Part shown: positions 8,869 to 17,330 of the stretch, piece by piece | Position numbering within the stretch: position 1 is the first letter of the stretch | Layout: each line of letters opens with the position of its first letter | NCBI GenBank assembly: GCA_038184435.1 | Contig: CP116227.1 | Location: 3,625,501-3,689,500 of the forward strand | Direction of reading: 5' to 3' | DNA: 64,000 nucleotides | From: Nocardioides alkalitolerans | GTDB taxonomy: Bacteria; Actinomycetota; Actinomycetes; Propionibacteriales; Nocardioidaceae | Translations under genes and position numbers: made by a program | The notes under the pieces: model-generated | Told to the model about the DNA's origin: nothing | What the model saw: only the letters and a program-made list of their open reading frames with translations | Database searches by the model: none

Positions 8869-10060
8869 GCGTGCTCGGTCGACGTGGTCGGCCTGGCGCA
8901 CCGTCACCGTCTTCGGGCTCGTCAGCCTGTGCGCCGACATGGTCTACGAGGGCATGCGCGCGGTCGCGGGTCCCTACCTGGCGGCGCTCGGTGCCTCGGC
9001 GCTGGTCGTGGGGCTCGTCACGGGTGCCGGGGAGGCGATGGCCCTGGTGCTGCGGCTGGTCTCCGGCCCGCTCGCCGACCGCTGGGGGCGGCACTGGATG
9101 CTGACGGTGGTGGGGTACGGCATGACCGCGGTCTGCGTGCCGCTGCTGGCGGTCGCGCCGGCGCTGGGCGCGGCGGGGCTCGGGGTCGCGGCCGTGCTGA
9201 TCCTGCTGGAGCGGGCCGGCAAGGCGGTGCGGAGCCCGTCGAAGTCGGCGCTGCTCGCCGACGTCGCACGGCAGGTCGGGCGGGGCAAGGGGTTCGCGGT
9301 GCACAAGGCCCTGGACCAGGTGGGGGCCTTCGCGGGGCCGCTCGCCGTCGCGGGCCTGCTCGCGGTGGGCGCGAGCATGGCGACCTCCCTGGCCCTGCTG
9401 GCCGTGCCGGGGGCCGTCGCCCTCCTGCTGCTGGCGGTGCTCCGGTCGCGGTTGGCGCCCCGCGAGCACGTGCTGCGCACGCCGGTGGACCTCCCCCGCG
9501 CGGCCCTGCCCCGACCGTTCTTCCTCTTCGCCGCCGCCGTCGCCGCCACGACGGCGGGTCTGACGACGTTCGGGGTGCTCTCCTTCCACCTCGTCGACGC
9601 GGGGCTGGTGACGGTGACCGCGGTGCCGCTCGTCTACGCGGGCGCGATGCTCGTCGCGGCGGTGGGCGCGCTGGCGACGGGCTGGGCCTACGACCGGTGG
9701 AAGGGACGGGTGCTCCACGTCCTGGCGCCGATCGTCGCGCTCGTCCCCGTCCTCGCGTTGGCCGGCCGGCTCGACCTCGTCCTCGTCGGGCTGGCCCTGT
9801 GGGCCCTCGCCGCCGGCGTGCAGGACTCGACGGTGAAGGCGCTCGTCGCGGACCTGGTGCCGCGGGAGCGCCTGGCGACGGCGTACGGCGTCTTCGCCGC
9901 CTTCCAAGGGGGCGCCGCACTGGCGGGCGGGGTGGTGGCGGGCGGCCTCTACGAGCAGCACCGCTGGGTGCTCGTCGGCGTCGTCGCCGTCGCGCAGGTG
10001 GTCGCGGCCGTGCTGCTCGTGGTGGTGCTCCACCGGCCGCGGTGGTCCGGGCCGAGGTGA
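8861..10060 (+). CDS. Major facilitator superfamily transporter
   Basis: This 399-residue protein has twelve predicted membrane helices and the loop motif GPLADRWGRHW after helix 2, the standard MFS signature; a second related motif, GWAYDRWKGR, lies after helix 8. Substrate is unknown. It overlaps the ChrB-like gene by 8 bp, implying co-translation, so efflux of a toxic ion or small molecule is plausible. No periplasmic domain or extra helix is seen. Confidence 0.85.
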   Translation: MTERARSTWSAWRTVTVFGLVSLCADMVYEGMRAVAGPYLAALGASALVVGLVTGAGEAMALVLRLVSGPLADRWGRHWMLTVVGYGMTAVCVPLLAVAPALGAAGLGVAAVLILLERAGKAVRSPSKSALLADVARQVGRGKGFAVHKALDQVGAFAGPLAVAGLLAVGASMATSLALLAVPGAVALLLLAVLRSRLAPREHVLRTPVDLPRAALPRPFFLFAAAVAATTAGLTTFGVLSFHLVDAGLVTVTAVPLVYAGAMLVAAVGALATGWAYDRWKGRVLHVLAPIVALVPVLALAGRLDLVLVGLALWALAAGVQDSTVKALVADLVPRERLATAYGVFAAFQGGAALAGGVVAGGLYEQHRWVLVGVVAVAQVVAAVLLVVVLHRPRWSGPR

Positions 10061-10130
10061 TCCGAGGTCGAGACACCGGGCCGGGTCGTCGGTACGGTCG
10101 GGCCACGACCAGGCGAACGGGGGACGGGGC

Positions 10131-10619
10131 GTGGAGGACGACGAGGGGTCCGCACCGGCGTACCGGGTGCGGGGACGGTGGGCGGAGCGACGGGAGCCGA
10201 TCGCGACGGCCGAGCCGTGGCGGGGCTCGCCCGTGGCCCGCGAGGAGCGGCTGGATCGCCGCCGCCGGCGCGCCGAGTGGATGCCGGTGGCCGGGCCGTG
10301 GATCGTCGGCCTCGTCAGCGGGGTGGTGGGCTTCGTGCTCACACCCGTGGCCGCCTTCGCCGTGCTGGCGGTGCACCTCGTGGTGCACCGCGATCGGTTC
10401 GTCGGTTCCTATGACTACGCCGAGACCCTGCCGTTCGCGCTCCTCGGGGCCGTTCTCTGGACGGGGATGCTGGTGCTCCTCGGCGCAGCGCTGTGGCGGG
10501 TCCTCCGCCGTCACTGGCGGCGGTCGTGGGCGGGCGTGGTCATCGCCGGCTACCTCCTGCCGCCGCTGCTCGTGCTCGGCATCGGGGTGTTCGACCCCGA
10601 CAGCGTCGTGCTGTTCTGA
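10131..10619 (+). CDS. Hypothetical membrane protein with three helices
   Basis: This is a 162-residue protein with about 60 charged N-terminal residues containing a strongly basic RLDRRRRRAEW segment, followed by three hydrophobic helices. The GTG start at 10131 follows a GGGGGACGGGG purine stretch. A TACGGT hexamer at 10093 could be its -10, giving a 30-nt leader. I do not recognise the family. It stands alone between the MFS gene and the SNF2 helicase. Confidence 0.6.
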   Translation: MEDDEGSAPAYRVRGRWAERREPIATAEPWRGSPVAREERLDRRRRRAEWMPVAGPWIVGLVSGVVGFVLTPVAAFAVLAVHLVVHRDRFVGSYDYAETLPFALLGAVLWTGMLVLLGAALWRVLRRHWRRSWAGVVIAGYLLPPLLVLGIGVFDPDSVVLF

Positions 10620-10708
10620 CCGTCGCCGACCCGACGCCGTCAGGACCGTCGGCGGCGCGCGCTAGGTTCGTCGGGCTCTCGATCACGCCGTCCCACCCTG
10701 AGGTCCTG

Positions 10709-13576
10709 TTGAGCTTCGTCCCCCTCGTCGGTCCCGCGACGTTCCGTGCCGGCGCCGTGCCGCGCGAGAGCGCCGTGGTGTTCACGGGTGGCGGGCGCGA
10801 GGTGGAGCTGCCGGTCCGGGCGGCCCTCCCGGTGCTGACGCGCGCGCAGTCCGACGCGTCGGCGCACCCGAGCGTGGGCCTGCTGGCGGGGGCGGCGCTG
10901 CTCGCCGTGCGCATGGTGGCCGCCGGGCGGTTCGAGCCCGACGAGCGGGCCGACTGCTGGCGCGCGGTGCTGGAGCCCGACGACCACGACCGCCTGACCC
11001 AGCTGGCGCGGGCGCGGGCCCACGACGACGTCGACGCCGCCGCGGCCTTCGCCATCGGTCGGGCGGCCCTCGACGCCGTCGTCGACACGATGCCGCGCAC
11101 GCCGCCGAGCGCGGGGGCGAGCCTCGCGCGGGGCAGCCGGGGGAGCCGTCCGGGCGTGGGCAGCCCCCGACCGGCGCCGACGGACGCCGTGCCGACGCCG
11201 GCCCGCGCGGCCTTCACCGACCGTCTGCGCGAGCGGATCCAGGCGGCGCAGCGGGCGCGGGCCGAGGAGAGCCTCCCGCAGCTGGTCACCCTGTCCCTGC
11301 GGGTCGAGGCCGACGAGGAGGAGCTGGTCGCGGGGGCGGTGCGCCTCGTGCTGCAGGTGCACGACGAGCGCAACCCGCTCCACCTGTGCGACGCGGCGCG
11401 GCTGTGGACCGACGACCCCGAGGCCCACGGCGGGCACGGGTTCGGGTCGCGCGCGCGGACCCACGCGATGATCGCGCTGCGCGAGGCCGCGGGTGCGTGG
11501 CCCGTGCTCGACCGGCTCCTGGCCCTCGCGGTGCCCGACGAGATCACGCTCGACTCCGACGAGATCGTGAGCCTGCTGGAGGACGGCGTCGGTGCCCTGC
11601 GCGAACGCGGCGTCGATGTGCTCTGGCCGCGCAGCCTGGGCCACGACCTCACGACCCGCGCGGTGCTCGACCACACGGGCGGTCGGCGCGACGCCGCCCG
11701 GGGCAAGCGGGAGGAGCTGCTCCACGACGGTCTCTTCGGGCCCGAGGCGATGTTCGCGTTCTCGTGGCAGGTGGCGCTCCACGGCGAGCCGCTGACGCAC
11801 GAGGAGATGGACGACCTGGCGCGCGCGGCCGCGCCGATCGTCAAGCTGCGCGGCTCCTGGACGGTGGTCGATCCCGAGGTGGCCCGGCGGGCCCGGAAGC
11901 GGCTGGTGCGCGCCGTACGGCCGACACAGGCGCTCGCCGCCGCGCTCACGGGGGTGGTGGACCTCGACGACGCGCCGGCGGAGGTGATCGTCGGGGCGTC
12001 GCTGCTCAAGGTGCGCGAGCGCATCACCGGCGCCGCGAGCCGGGAGCCGGTGCCGCCACCGGCGGGGCTGGAGGCGACGCTGCGCGACTACCAGCGGCAC
12101 GGCCTCACCTGGCTGGCCGAGCTCACCGGTCTCGGGCTGGGCGCCTGCCTCGCCGACGACATGGGTCTCGGCAAGACCCTGACGCTCATCGCGCTCCACC
12201 TCCACCGGGCCGAGCGCGCGGCGGACGACCCCGAGCAGCCGCTGCGCCCGACCCTCGTGGTCTGCCCGGCCTCGCTCCTCGGCAACTGGGAGGCGGAGAT
12301 CCGACGGTTCGCGCCCCGCGTCCCGGTGCGGCGGTTCCACGGCACGGCCCGCTCGCTGGGCGCGTCGCCGGAGGAGACCCTCGACGTGGGCCCCGGCACC
12401 GGGACGGACCCCGACGGCGATCCCGGCTTCGTGCTCACGACCTACGGCACGATGCGCAGCGACCTCACCGGTGAGACGCGCGCGCTGGCCGGGGTGCGCT
12501 GGGGACTGGTGGTGGCCGACGAGGCGCAGCACGTGAAGAACCCCGCCTCCGGCACCGCGCGGGCCCTGCGCCGGCTCGAGACCGACGCGCGTGTCGCGCT
12601 CACCGGCACGCCGGTGGAGAACAACCTCACCGAGCTCTGGGCGATCCTCGACTGGGCGACGCCGGGCCTGCTCGGCAGCCGCAACGCGTTCCGCAAGGTG
12701 TGGGCCGCGCCCATCGAGTCGGGCGTCGACCCGGAGAAGGCGCGGCAGTTCGCCGACCTCATCGGGCCGTTCCTGCTGCGCCGCCGCAAGTCCGACCCCG
12801 GCATCGCGCCCGAGCTGCCGCCGAAGACGGAGACCGACCACCTGCTCGACCTGACGCGGGAGCAGGTGGTGCTCTACGAGACCTACGTGCGTGACTGCAT
12901 GGAGCGCATCCAGCGCTCCGACGAGGACGCCCGCCGCGGCCTGGTGCTGGCGATGCTCACCGGGCTCAAGCAGATCTGCAACCACCCCGCCCACTTCCTC
13001 AAGCAGAGCCAGGGGCGGATCGCGGGCCGCTCCGAGAAGCTCGACCTGCTCGACGAGCTCGTGCGCACCGTCGTCGCGGAGGGCTCGTCGGTGCTGGTCT
13101 TCACGCAGTACGTCGCGATGGCGCGCCTCGTCGAGCGCCACCTCGCGGCGGCCGGGGTCGGGCTGCAGCTCCTCCACGGGCAGACGCCCGTCGCGGAGCG
13201 GGAGCGCATGGTGGCCGCGTTCCAGGCCGGTCCGGAGGCGGGCGGGCCGCCCGTGTTCCTGCTGTCGCTCAAGGCCGGCGGCACGGGGCTCAACCTCACA
13301 CGGGCCGACCACGTGGTGCACGTCGACCGCTGGTGGAACCCCGCGGTCGAGGAGCAGGCCACCGACCGGGCCTACCGGATCGGCCAGACCCGCCCCGTCC
13401 AGGTGCACCGCTTCGTCACGCGCGGCACGATCGAGGAGCGCATCGCCGAGCTGCTGCGCCGCAAGCGCGGCCTGGCCGACGCGGTGCTCGGCCGCGGCGA
13501 GGCCGCCCTCACCGAGCTCGACGATGCCGAGCTGCGCGACCTCGTCACCCTGCGTCGCGACCCCGGGGCGGTCTGA
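10709..13576 (+). CDS. SNF2/SWI2-type DEAD-like helicase
   Basis: This 955-residue protein has an N-terminal region of about 380 residues and an SNF2-associated segment (IVKLRGSWTVVDPE), followed by the two-lobe ATPase. Walker A reads DDMGLGKTLT, Walker B is DEAQH, and the second lobe ends with DRAYRIGQTRPVQVHR, diagnostic of SNF2 proteins. It should translocate on double-stranded DNA rather than unwind it. I chose the TTG at 10709 because TGAGG lies 5 nt upstream and a TAGGTT -10 at 10663-10668 would put the transcript start just before it; the frame is open further upstream but overlaps the previous gene. The SWIM gene follows after 1 nt, a pairing common in actinobacteria. Confidence 0.9.
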   Translation: MSFVPLVGPATFRAGAVPRESAVVFTGGGREVELPVRAALPVLTRAQSDASAHPSVGLLAGAALLAVRMVAAGRFEPDERADCWRAVLEPDDHDRLTQLARARAHDDVDAAAAFAIGRAALDAVVDTMPRTPPSAGASLARGSRGSRPGVGSPRPAPTDAVPTPARAAFTDRLRERIQAAQRARAEESLPQLVTLSLRVEADEEELVAGAVRLVLQVHDERNPLHLCDAARLWTDDPEAHGGHGFGSRARTHAMIALREAAGAWPVLDRLLALAVPDEITLDSDEIVSLLEDGVGALRERGVDVLWPRSLGHDLTTRAVLDHTGGRRDAARGKREELLHDGLFGPEAMFAFSWQVALHGEPLTHEEMDDLARAAAPIVKLRGSWTVVDPEVARRARKRLVRAVRPTQALAAALTGVVDLDDAPAEVIVGASLLKVRERITGAASREPVPPPAGLEATLRDYQRHGLTWLAELTGLGLGACLADDMGLGKTLTLIALHLHRAERAADDPEQPLRPTLVVCPASLLGNWEAEIRRFAPRVPVRRFHGTARSLGASPEETLDVGPGTGTDPDGDPGFVLTTYGTMRSDLTGETRALAGVRWGLVVADEAQHVKNPASGTARALRRLETDARVALTGTPVENNLTELWAILDWATPGLLGSRNAFRKVWAAPIESGVDPEKARQFADLIGPFLLRRRKSDPGIAPELPPKTETDHLLDLTREQVVLYETYVRDCMERIQRSDEDARRGLVLAMLTGLKQICNHPAHFLKQSQGRIAGRSEKLDLLDELVRTVVAEGSSVLVFTQYVAMARLVERHLAAAGVGLQLLHGQTPVAERERMVAAFQAGPEAGGPPVFLLSLKAGGTGLNLTRADHVVHVDRWWNPAVEEQATDRAYRIGQTRPVQVHRFVTRGTIEERIAELLRRKRGLADAVLGRGEAALTELDDAELRDLVTLRRDPGAV

Positions 13577-13577
13577 C

Positions 13578-14309
13578 GTGGGGCCGGGGCCGGATGCAGG
13601 GCCGGAGGTCCGGGTCACCCACCCGCGCCTGGCGCCCCGCCGGTCGAGCGGACCCCGAGCGTGGTGGGCCAAGGCCTGGTCCCGGGCCGTCGAGGAGGCG
13701 GCCTTCTCCGAGCGCGACCACCGCGACGGGTCCCGGCTGGCCCGCGCGGGCATGGTGGGCGCCATCGGGGTCGGGCCGGGGTCGGCACTGGCGGCCGTCC
13801 GCGACGACGACGACGCCTGGACCGTGACCGTCGAGGTGCCCCGGTGCGACGCGGACGCCCTCGACGGGCTCGTCGAGGTGGTCGCCGCCGAGTCGGGCCG
13901 GATCGCCGCGCTCCTGGCCGGCGACCTGCCCCACCAGCTCGTCGAGGAGGCCGAGGAGGTGGGGGCCGAGCTGCTGCCGTACGGCGGGGAGCTCGCCACC
14001 ACGTGCACCTGTCCGCACACGCTCGATCCCTGCGCCCACGCGCTCGCCGTGCTCGTGCAGCTCGGCTGGCTGCTGGCGGAGGACCCGTTCGTGCTGCTCG
14101 CGCTCCGTGGTCTCCCGCGGGAGGACCTGATGGCCCGGCTGCACGCGCGGGGTCCCGCGGGGACCGGAGGGACCGGGGACCCCGACCGGGCGGACCAGCC
14201 CGAGCAGCCCGACCAGCCTGACGAGCTCGACGTGGCGGTCGACGCCGCGCTCCGGGCCGCCCGGCTGCTGGCGGCCCTCGAGCGGGGCGAGGTGCCGGAC
14301 CGCTGGTGA
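13578..14309 (+). CDS. SWIM zinc-finger protein
   Basis: This 243-residue protein has the SWIM motif CTCPHTLDPCAH (CxCx6CxH) near residues 148-159, which binds zinc and usually mediates DNA or protein contacts. The N-terminal part contains the RAWWAKAW and ERDHRDGSRLARAG signature seen in SWIM partners of SNF2 helicases. The GTG start lies 1 nt after the SNF2 stop codon, so the two are translated together and probably act as one complex on chromosomal DNA. A Pro/Asp/Gln-rich linker (EQPDQPDQPDE-type) precedes the final helix. Confidence 0.82.
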   Translation: MGPGPDAGPEVRVTHPRLAPRRSSGPRAWWAKAWSRAVEEAAFSERDHRDGSRLARAGMVGAIGVGPGSALAAVRDDDDAWTVTVEVPRCDADALDGLVEVVAAESGRIAALLAGDLPHQLVEEAEEVGAELLPYGGELATTCTCPHTLDPCAHALAVLVQLGWLLAEDPFVLLALRGLPREDLMARLHARGPAGTGGTGDPDRADQPEQPDQPDELDVAVDAALRAARLLAALERGEVPDRW

Positions 14310-14328
14310 CGCGCGCCCAGCCCGGGCC

Positions 14329-14979
14329 CTAGCGGTCGGCCACCAGCATCGACGCGCCGAGTCCGACCATCATCACGCCCCCGGTCGCGCCGAGGCGGTC
14401 GAGGCGGGCGGGTCGGCGGGCGAACCAGGCACGGGCCTGCGAGGCGACCAGGGCCCAGACGGAGTCCGACACGACCGCCATCGCGGCGAACGCGAGCCCG
14501 AGCGCGGCCACCTGGAGCCCCGTCGTACCGGCCGACGGGTCGGTGAACTGCGGCAGGAAGGCGACGAAGAAGACCAGCGTCTTGGGGTTGGTGACCCCGA
14601 CGAGCGCACCCACGCGCAGCGCGGCGAGCGGGGACGCGGCGGGTGCCGCCTCCGCGGCGGCACTGGCCGCCTCGAGGGACCGCCGGGCGTCGGCGCGGTG
14701 GCGGACGGCCTGGATGCCGAGGTAGACGACGTAGACGGCGCCCACGACCTTCACCACGGTGTACGCCGTCGCGCTCGCCGCGACCACCGCGCCGAGGCCG
14801 ACGGCGACGAGCAGCACCTGCACGAAGATGCCCGTGCCGTTGCCCAGGACCGACAGCAGCGCGTCGCGGCGTCCGACGGTCAGGGCACGGCCGATCGTGA
14901 AGAGGAGGCTGGGTCCGGGCAGCTGGATGAACAGCAGCGAGGCGAGGAGGAAGGCTCCCCACTGGTGGAGTTCGGGCAC
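14329..14979 (-). CDS. LysE/RhtB family amino-acid exporter
   Basis: This 216-residue protein has six membrane helices and the family hallmark QLPGPSLLF in helix 1, plus VGVTNPKTLVFFVAFLPQF in the second half. LysE/RhtB proteins export amino acids such as lysine, threonine or homoserine lactone derivatives. A GTG at 14979 is the start. A TetR-type regulator gene ends 57 bp upstream on the same strand and may control it. The exact substrate is not evident. Confidence 0.88.
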   Translation of the reverse strand: MPELHQWGAFLLASLLFIQLPGPSLLFTIGRALTVGRRDALLSVLGNGTGIFVQVLLVAVGLGAVVAASATAYTVVKVVGAVYVVYLGIQAVRHRADARRSLEAASAAAEAAPAASPLAALRVGALVGVTNPKTLVFFVAFLPQFTDPSAGTTGLQVAALGLAFAAMAVVSDSVWALVASQARAWFARRPARLDRLGATGGVMMVGLGASMLVADR

Positions 14980-15036
14980 GGAGCGATGGTCGGGGTGACC
15001 GGGCCGCTCCGCAAGCGGTTTCGTGGAACCGGTCGC

Positions 15037-15594
15037 TCAGGCGACCCCGAACCCCCGCAGCGCCATGCCGTGCAGCAGCTCCCGCATCGCGGCATCGGGC
15101 AGCAGCGCGCTGTGCGGCGTCGAGTTCAGCAGGCCGAAGGTGGCGTGCGCGGTGGCGCGGGCGGCCTCGAGGCCGAGGTCCGGGTCGAGCTCGCGGAGCC
15201 GGTCGGCCCACACGTCGACGTACGCGCGCTGGAGCCGACGCACCTGCTCCCGCGCCTCGTCGGGCAGCGAGCTCCAGTCACGGTCCTGCACGACGATGAG
15301 GTCGCGGTGGTCGAGCGCGAAGGAGAGGTGCCAGTCGACGAGCGCGTCGAGCGCCGCGCGCGGGGAGTCGGCTGCCGCGACCCGCTCGAGGCCCACGCGG
15401 AGCAGCTCCTCGCTGATCCCGACGAGCAGCTCCGCCAGCAGCGCGTCCTTCGACGCGAAGTGCTTGTAGAGCGCCGGACCGGAGATCCCGCAGGCGGCGC
15501 CGATGTCGGTGACGGCGACGCCGTGGAAGCCGCGGCGGGCGAAGAGCGCGGCCGCGGTGGCGAGGATCTGCTCGCGGCGGGTCGGCGTGGTCAC
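15037..15594 (-). CDS. TetR family transcriptional regulator
   Basis: This 185-residue protein starts with a canonical TetR helix-turn-helix (ILATAAALFARRGFHGVAVTDIG, then GISGPALYKHFASKDALL), followed by a helical ligand-binding domain. The GTG start at 15594 has the palindrome AACGGTCGTT only 12 bp upstream, fitting autorepression. The downstream LysE-type exporter is the likely second target. The ligand cannot be deduced. Confidence 0.9.
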   Translation of the reverse strand: MTTPTRREQILATAAALFARRGFHGVAVTDIGAACGISGPALYKHFASKDALLAELLVGISEELLRVGLERVAAADSPRAALDALVDWHLSFALDHRDLIVVQDRDWSSLPDEAREQVRRLQRAYVDVWADRLRELDPDLGLEAARATAHATFGLLNSTPHSALLPDAAMRELLHGMALRGFGVA

Positions 15595-15604
15595 GGGGCC
15601 CAGG

Positions 15605-15618
15605 TTAACGGTCGTTCA
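15605..15618. promoter_or_regulatory. Probable TetR operator
   Basis: The perfect 10-bp palindrome AACGGTCGTT (15607-15616), extended by one more complementary pair, lies immediately upstream of the TetR gene start. AACG-N2-CGTT dyads are typical of TetR autoregulatory sites; the assignment is inferred from position and symmetry. Confidence 0.55.
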
Positions 15619-15736
15619 CCACTGGACGGTATGGACCAGCGGGTTAGAGCGAGCAGCGTCGGGGTAGACGACGCCGCCAGGCCCGACCCGCCCGCGCGGA
15701 CGTGGCCCCGACACGACCCTGACCGAGGAGCTGCTC

Positions 15737-17227
15737 ATGTCCACCTGCACCGCCTGCGGCGGCGAGATCACACCGGGCTCCGCCTTCTGCGACCGCTGCG
15801 GCACCCCTGTCGACGCGGGCTCGAACGCGCCGTATGGCGGGAGCACGTCCGACGACGCCCCCACCTCCGTGGCCGGCCCGTACCCGCCGCAGGGCGGGGG
15901 CTACGGCGACCAGTCCTACGGGAACCAGTCCTACGGGAACCAGTCCTACGGCAACCAGCCCTACGGGCAGGGCCAGGGCTACGACCAGGGCCAGGGGTAC
16001 GGGCAGGGCTACGACCAGGGTCAGGGCTACGGCCAGGGTCAGGGCTACGGCCAGGGTCAGGGCTACGGCCAGGGCCAGGGGTACGGGCAGGGCTACAGCC
16101 AGGGCTACCCGCAGGCGCCGGGAGGGTACGGCGGTGGGTTCGGCCCCGGTGGGCCCGGCGGGCCCGGCGGCCAGGGCGGCAAGAAGGGCAAGGGCATCTG
16201 GATCGTCGTCGGCGCCGTGGTGCTCGTGCTCGCGGTCGTCGCGGCCATCGTGATCCTCCTCGTCGTCAACCGGGACGACGACAACGACCGCGACAACGAC
16301 CGCGATCGCGACAACGACACGTCGACGGGCATCGAGCTCGGCGCGACGAACGAGTTCGACGTGACCGACGGCCAGGTCGAGGTGGAGCTGGAGGACGTGC
16401 AGGCGAACCAGCTCGTGCTGCTGGCGGCCGAGGGCAACGGCGACCTGGCGGAGCCGGACGTCGACGCCAACGACTTCGCGATGCTCGAGACGTGGGACGG
16501 CGACGACCCGTTCGCGGTCTGGGGGGCGGCCGAGGACGGCACGCAGACGATCACGCTGGACTACTCCGGTGACGCCGACACGGTCGAGCTGTTCGTGCAG
16601 GTCCTCGACGCCGAGGACCTGAGCCCGGGCGACGAGGTGCCGGTGGAGGACGGTGCCCCGATCGGGGCGGCGTTCTTCGACCTGGAGGGTGCCGACTACG
16701 AGGTGCCGGACGGGCTGTTCACGACGGACGTCGACGAGTACTTCTGCGGCGACGGCGAGGGCTGCTACCTCTACAACGAGACCCTCGCGGTGGCGACCGA
16801 GCCGGGCCTCACGCTCCCCGAGCCCGACGAGCCGGCCGACGAGCCCACCGACGAGCCGACCGAGCCGGCCGGCGACCTCGCCGAGGGCCAGTTCCCGAAC
16901 GGGATGACGTTCAACTCGCCGACCACGTTGGCGGACCCGACCGCGGCGGGCGAGCCGGCGCTCGCCAGCCTCGACTTCCAGGTGACGACCGGGGGCTCGA
17001 TGACGGTCGACGCGACCAACCTCTACCCCGACCTCGACATCCGCATCGCGGTGTACGACGCGGAGGGCAACACCGTGTGCTCCGCGAACGACACCGAGGT
17101 GTTCGGTGACGAGACGTGCTCCTACGAGGCGGTGCCGGGCACCTACACGGTCCTCATCGCCGCGGACGTGACGGACGTGCTCCCGAGCTCCGTGCCCGAC
17201 GACTACATCTCGGTCTACCTCAACTGA
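15737..17227 (+). CDS. Zinc-ribbon / QGY-repeat / single-pass membrane protein
   Basis: This 496-residue protein begins with a zinc ribbon (Cys4, 7, 18, 21), then a low-complexity stretch at about 55-125 made of YGNQS and GQGYGQ units, a Gly/Pro linker, one membrane helix at about 153-178, an Asp/Arg/Asn stop-transfer run, and a roughly 300-residue acidic exterior with DEPT repeats. The final segment (VPGTYTVLIAADVTD) resembles the end of the protein encoded at 33915, suggesting a shared beta-sandwich domain. SD GAGGAG precedes the ATG. The QGY block is prion-like in composition and may drive self-association in the cytoplasm; function is unknown. Confidence 0.75.
   Translation: MSTCTACGGEITPGSAFCDRCGTPVDAGSNAPYGGSTSDDAPTSVAGPYPPQGGGYGDQSYGNQSYGNQSYGNQPYGQGQGYDQGQGYGQGYDQGQGYGQGQGYGQGQGYGQGQGYGQGYSQGYPQAPGGYGGGFGPGGPGGPGGQGGKKGKGIWIVVGAVVLVLAVVAAIVILLVVNRDDDNDRDNDRDRDNDTSTGIELGATNEFDVTDGQVEVELEDVQANQLVLLAAEGNGDLAEPDVDANDFAMLETWDGDDPFAVWGAAEDGTQTITLDYSGDADTVELFVQVLDAEDLSPGDEVPVEDGAPIGAAFFDLEGADYEVPDGLFTTDVDEYFCGDGEGCYLYNETLAVATEPGLTLPEPDEPADEPTDEPTEPAGDLAEGQFPNGMTFNSPTTLADPTAAGEPALASLDFQVTTGGSMTVDATNLYPDLDIRIAVYDAEGNTVCSANDTEVFGDETCSYEAVPGTYTVLIAADVTDVLPSSVPDDYISVYLN
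15901..16111 (+). repeat. Tandem codon repeats encoding YGNQS and GQGYGQ units
   Basis: Within the zinc-ribbon gene, three 15-bp units encode YGNQ(S/P) and are followed by 12-18-bp units encoding GQ/GY combinations, for example CCAGGGTCAGGGCTACGG repeated in series. The nucleotide identity between units makes length variation by slippage likely. It is coding and not a CRISPR or mobile repeat. Confidence 0.8.
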
Positions 17228-17282
17228 CCCCCGCGGTCGTGGTGCGGGGCCTGCGACTTCCGCAGGTCTCGCACCACGACCC
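17228..17282 (-). repeat. Palindromic repeat element, copy B, also a likely terminator
   Basis: Arms GGTCGTGGTGC (17235-17245) and GCACCACGACC (17271-17281) are perfect, with an inner CCTGCG / CGCAGG stem. It begins directly after the stop codon of the QGY protein gene. Read on the minus strand it aligns with 768-820, sharing GGGTCGTGGTGCGAG, TGCGGAA and GCACCACGACCG blocks. Between two converging genes it is well placed to stop transcription in both directions. Confidence 0.6.
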
Positions 17283-17286
17283 GGGG

Positions 17287-17330
17287 CAGGTCGTCAGCAG
17301 GTCGTCAGCAGATCGTCAGCAGGGCGTCAG
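17287..17330. repeat. Four tandem 11-bp repeats
   Basis: The units are CAGGTCGTCAG (17287), CAGGTCGTCAG (17298), CAGATCGTCAG (17309) and CAGGGCGTCAG (17320). The last copy overlaps the stop codon of the leftward gene ending at 17327. In frame-free intergenic DNA such repeats may be slippage products or binding sites; no function is shown. Confidence 0.8.

Noticed and set aside
10493..10708. Upstream extension of the SNF2 helicase
   Set aside because: It would overlap the preceding membrane-protein gene and is low-complexity; the TTG at 10709 has a Shine-Dalgarno and a -10 box upstream.
15901..16111. Non-coding direct-repeat array
   Set aside because: The units are codon-aligned and lie inside an open gene with flanking domains.
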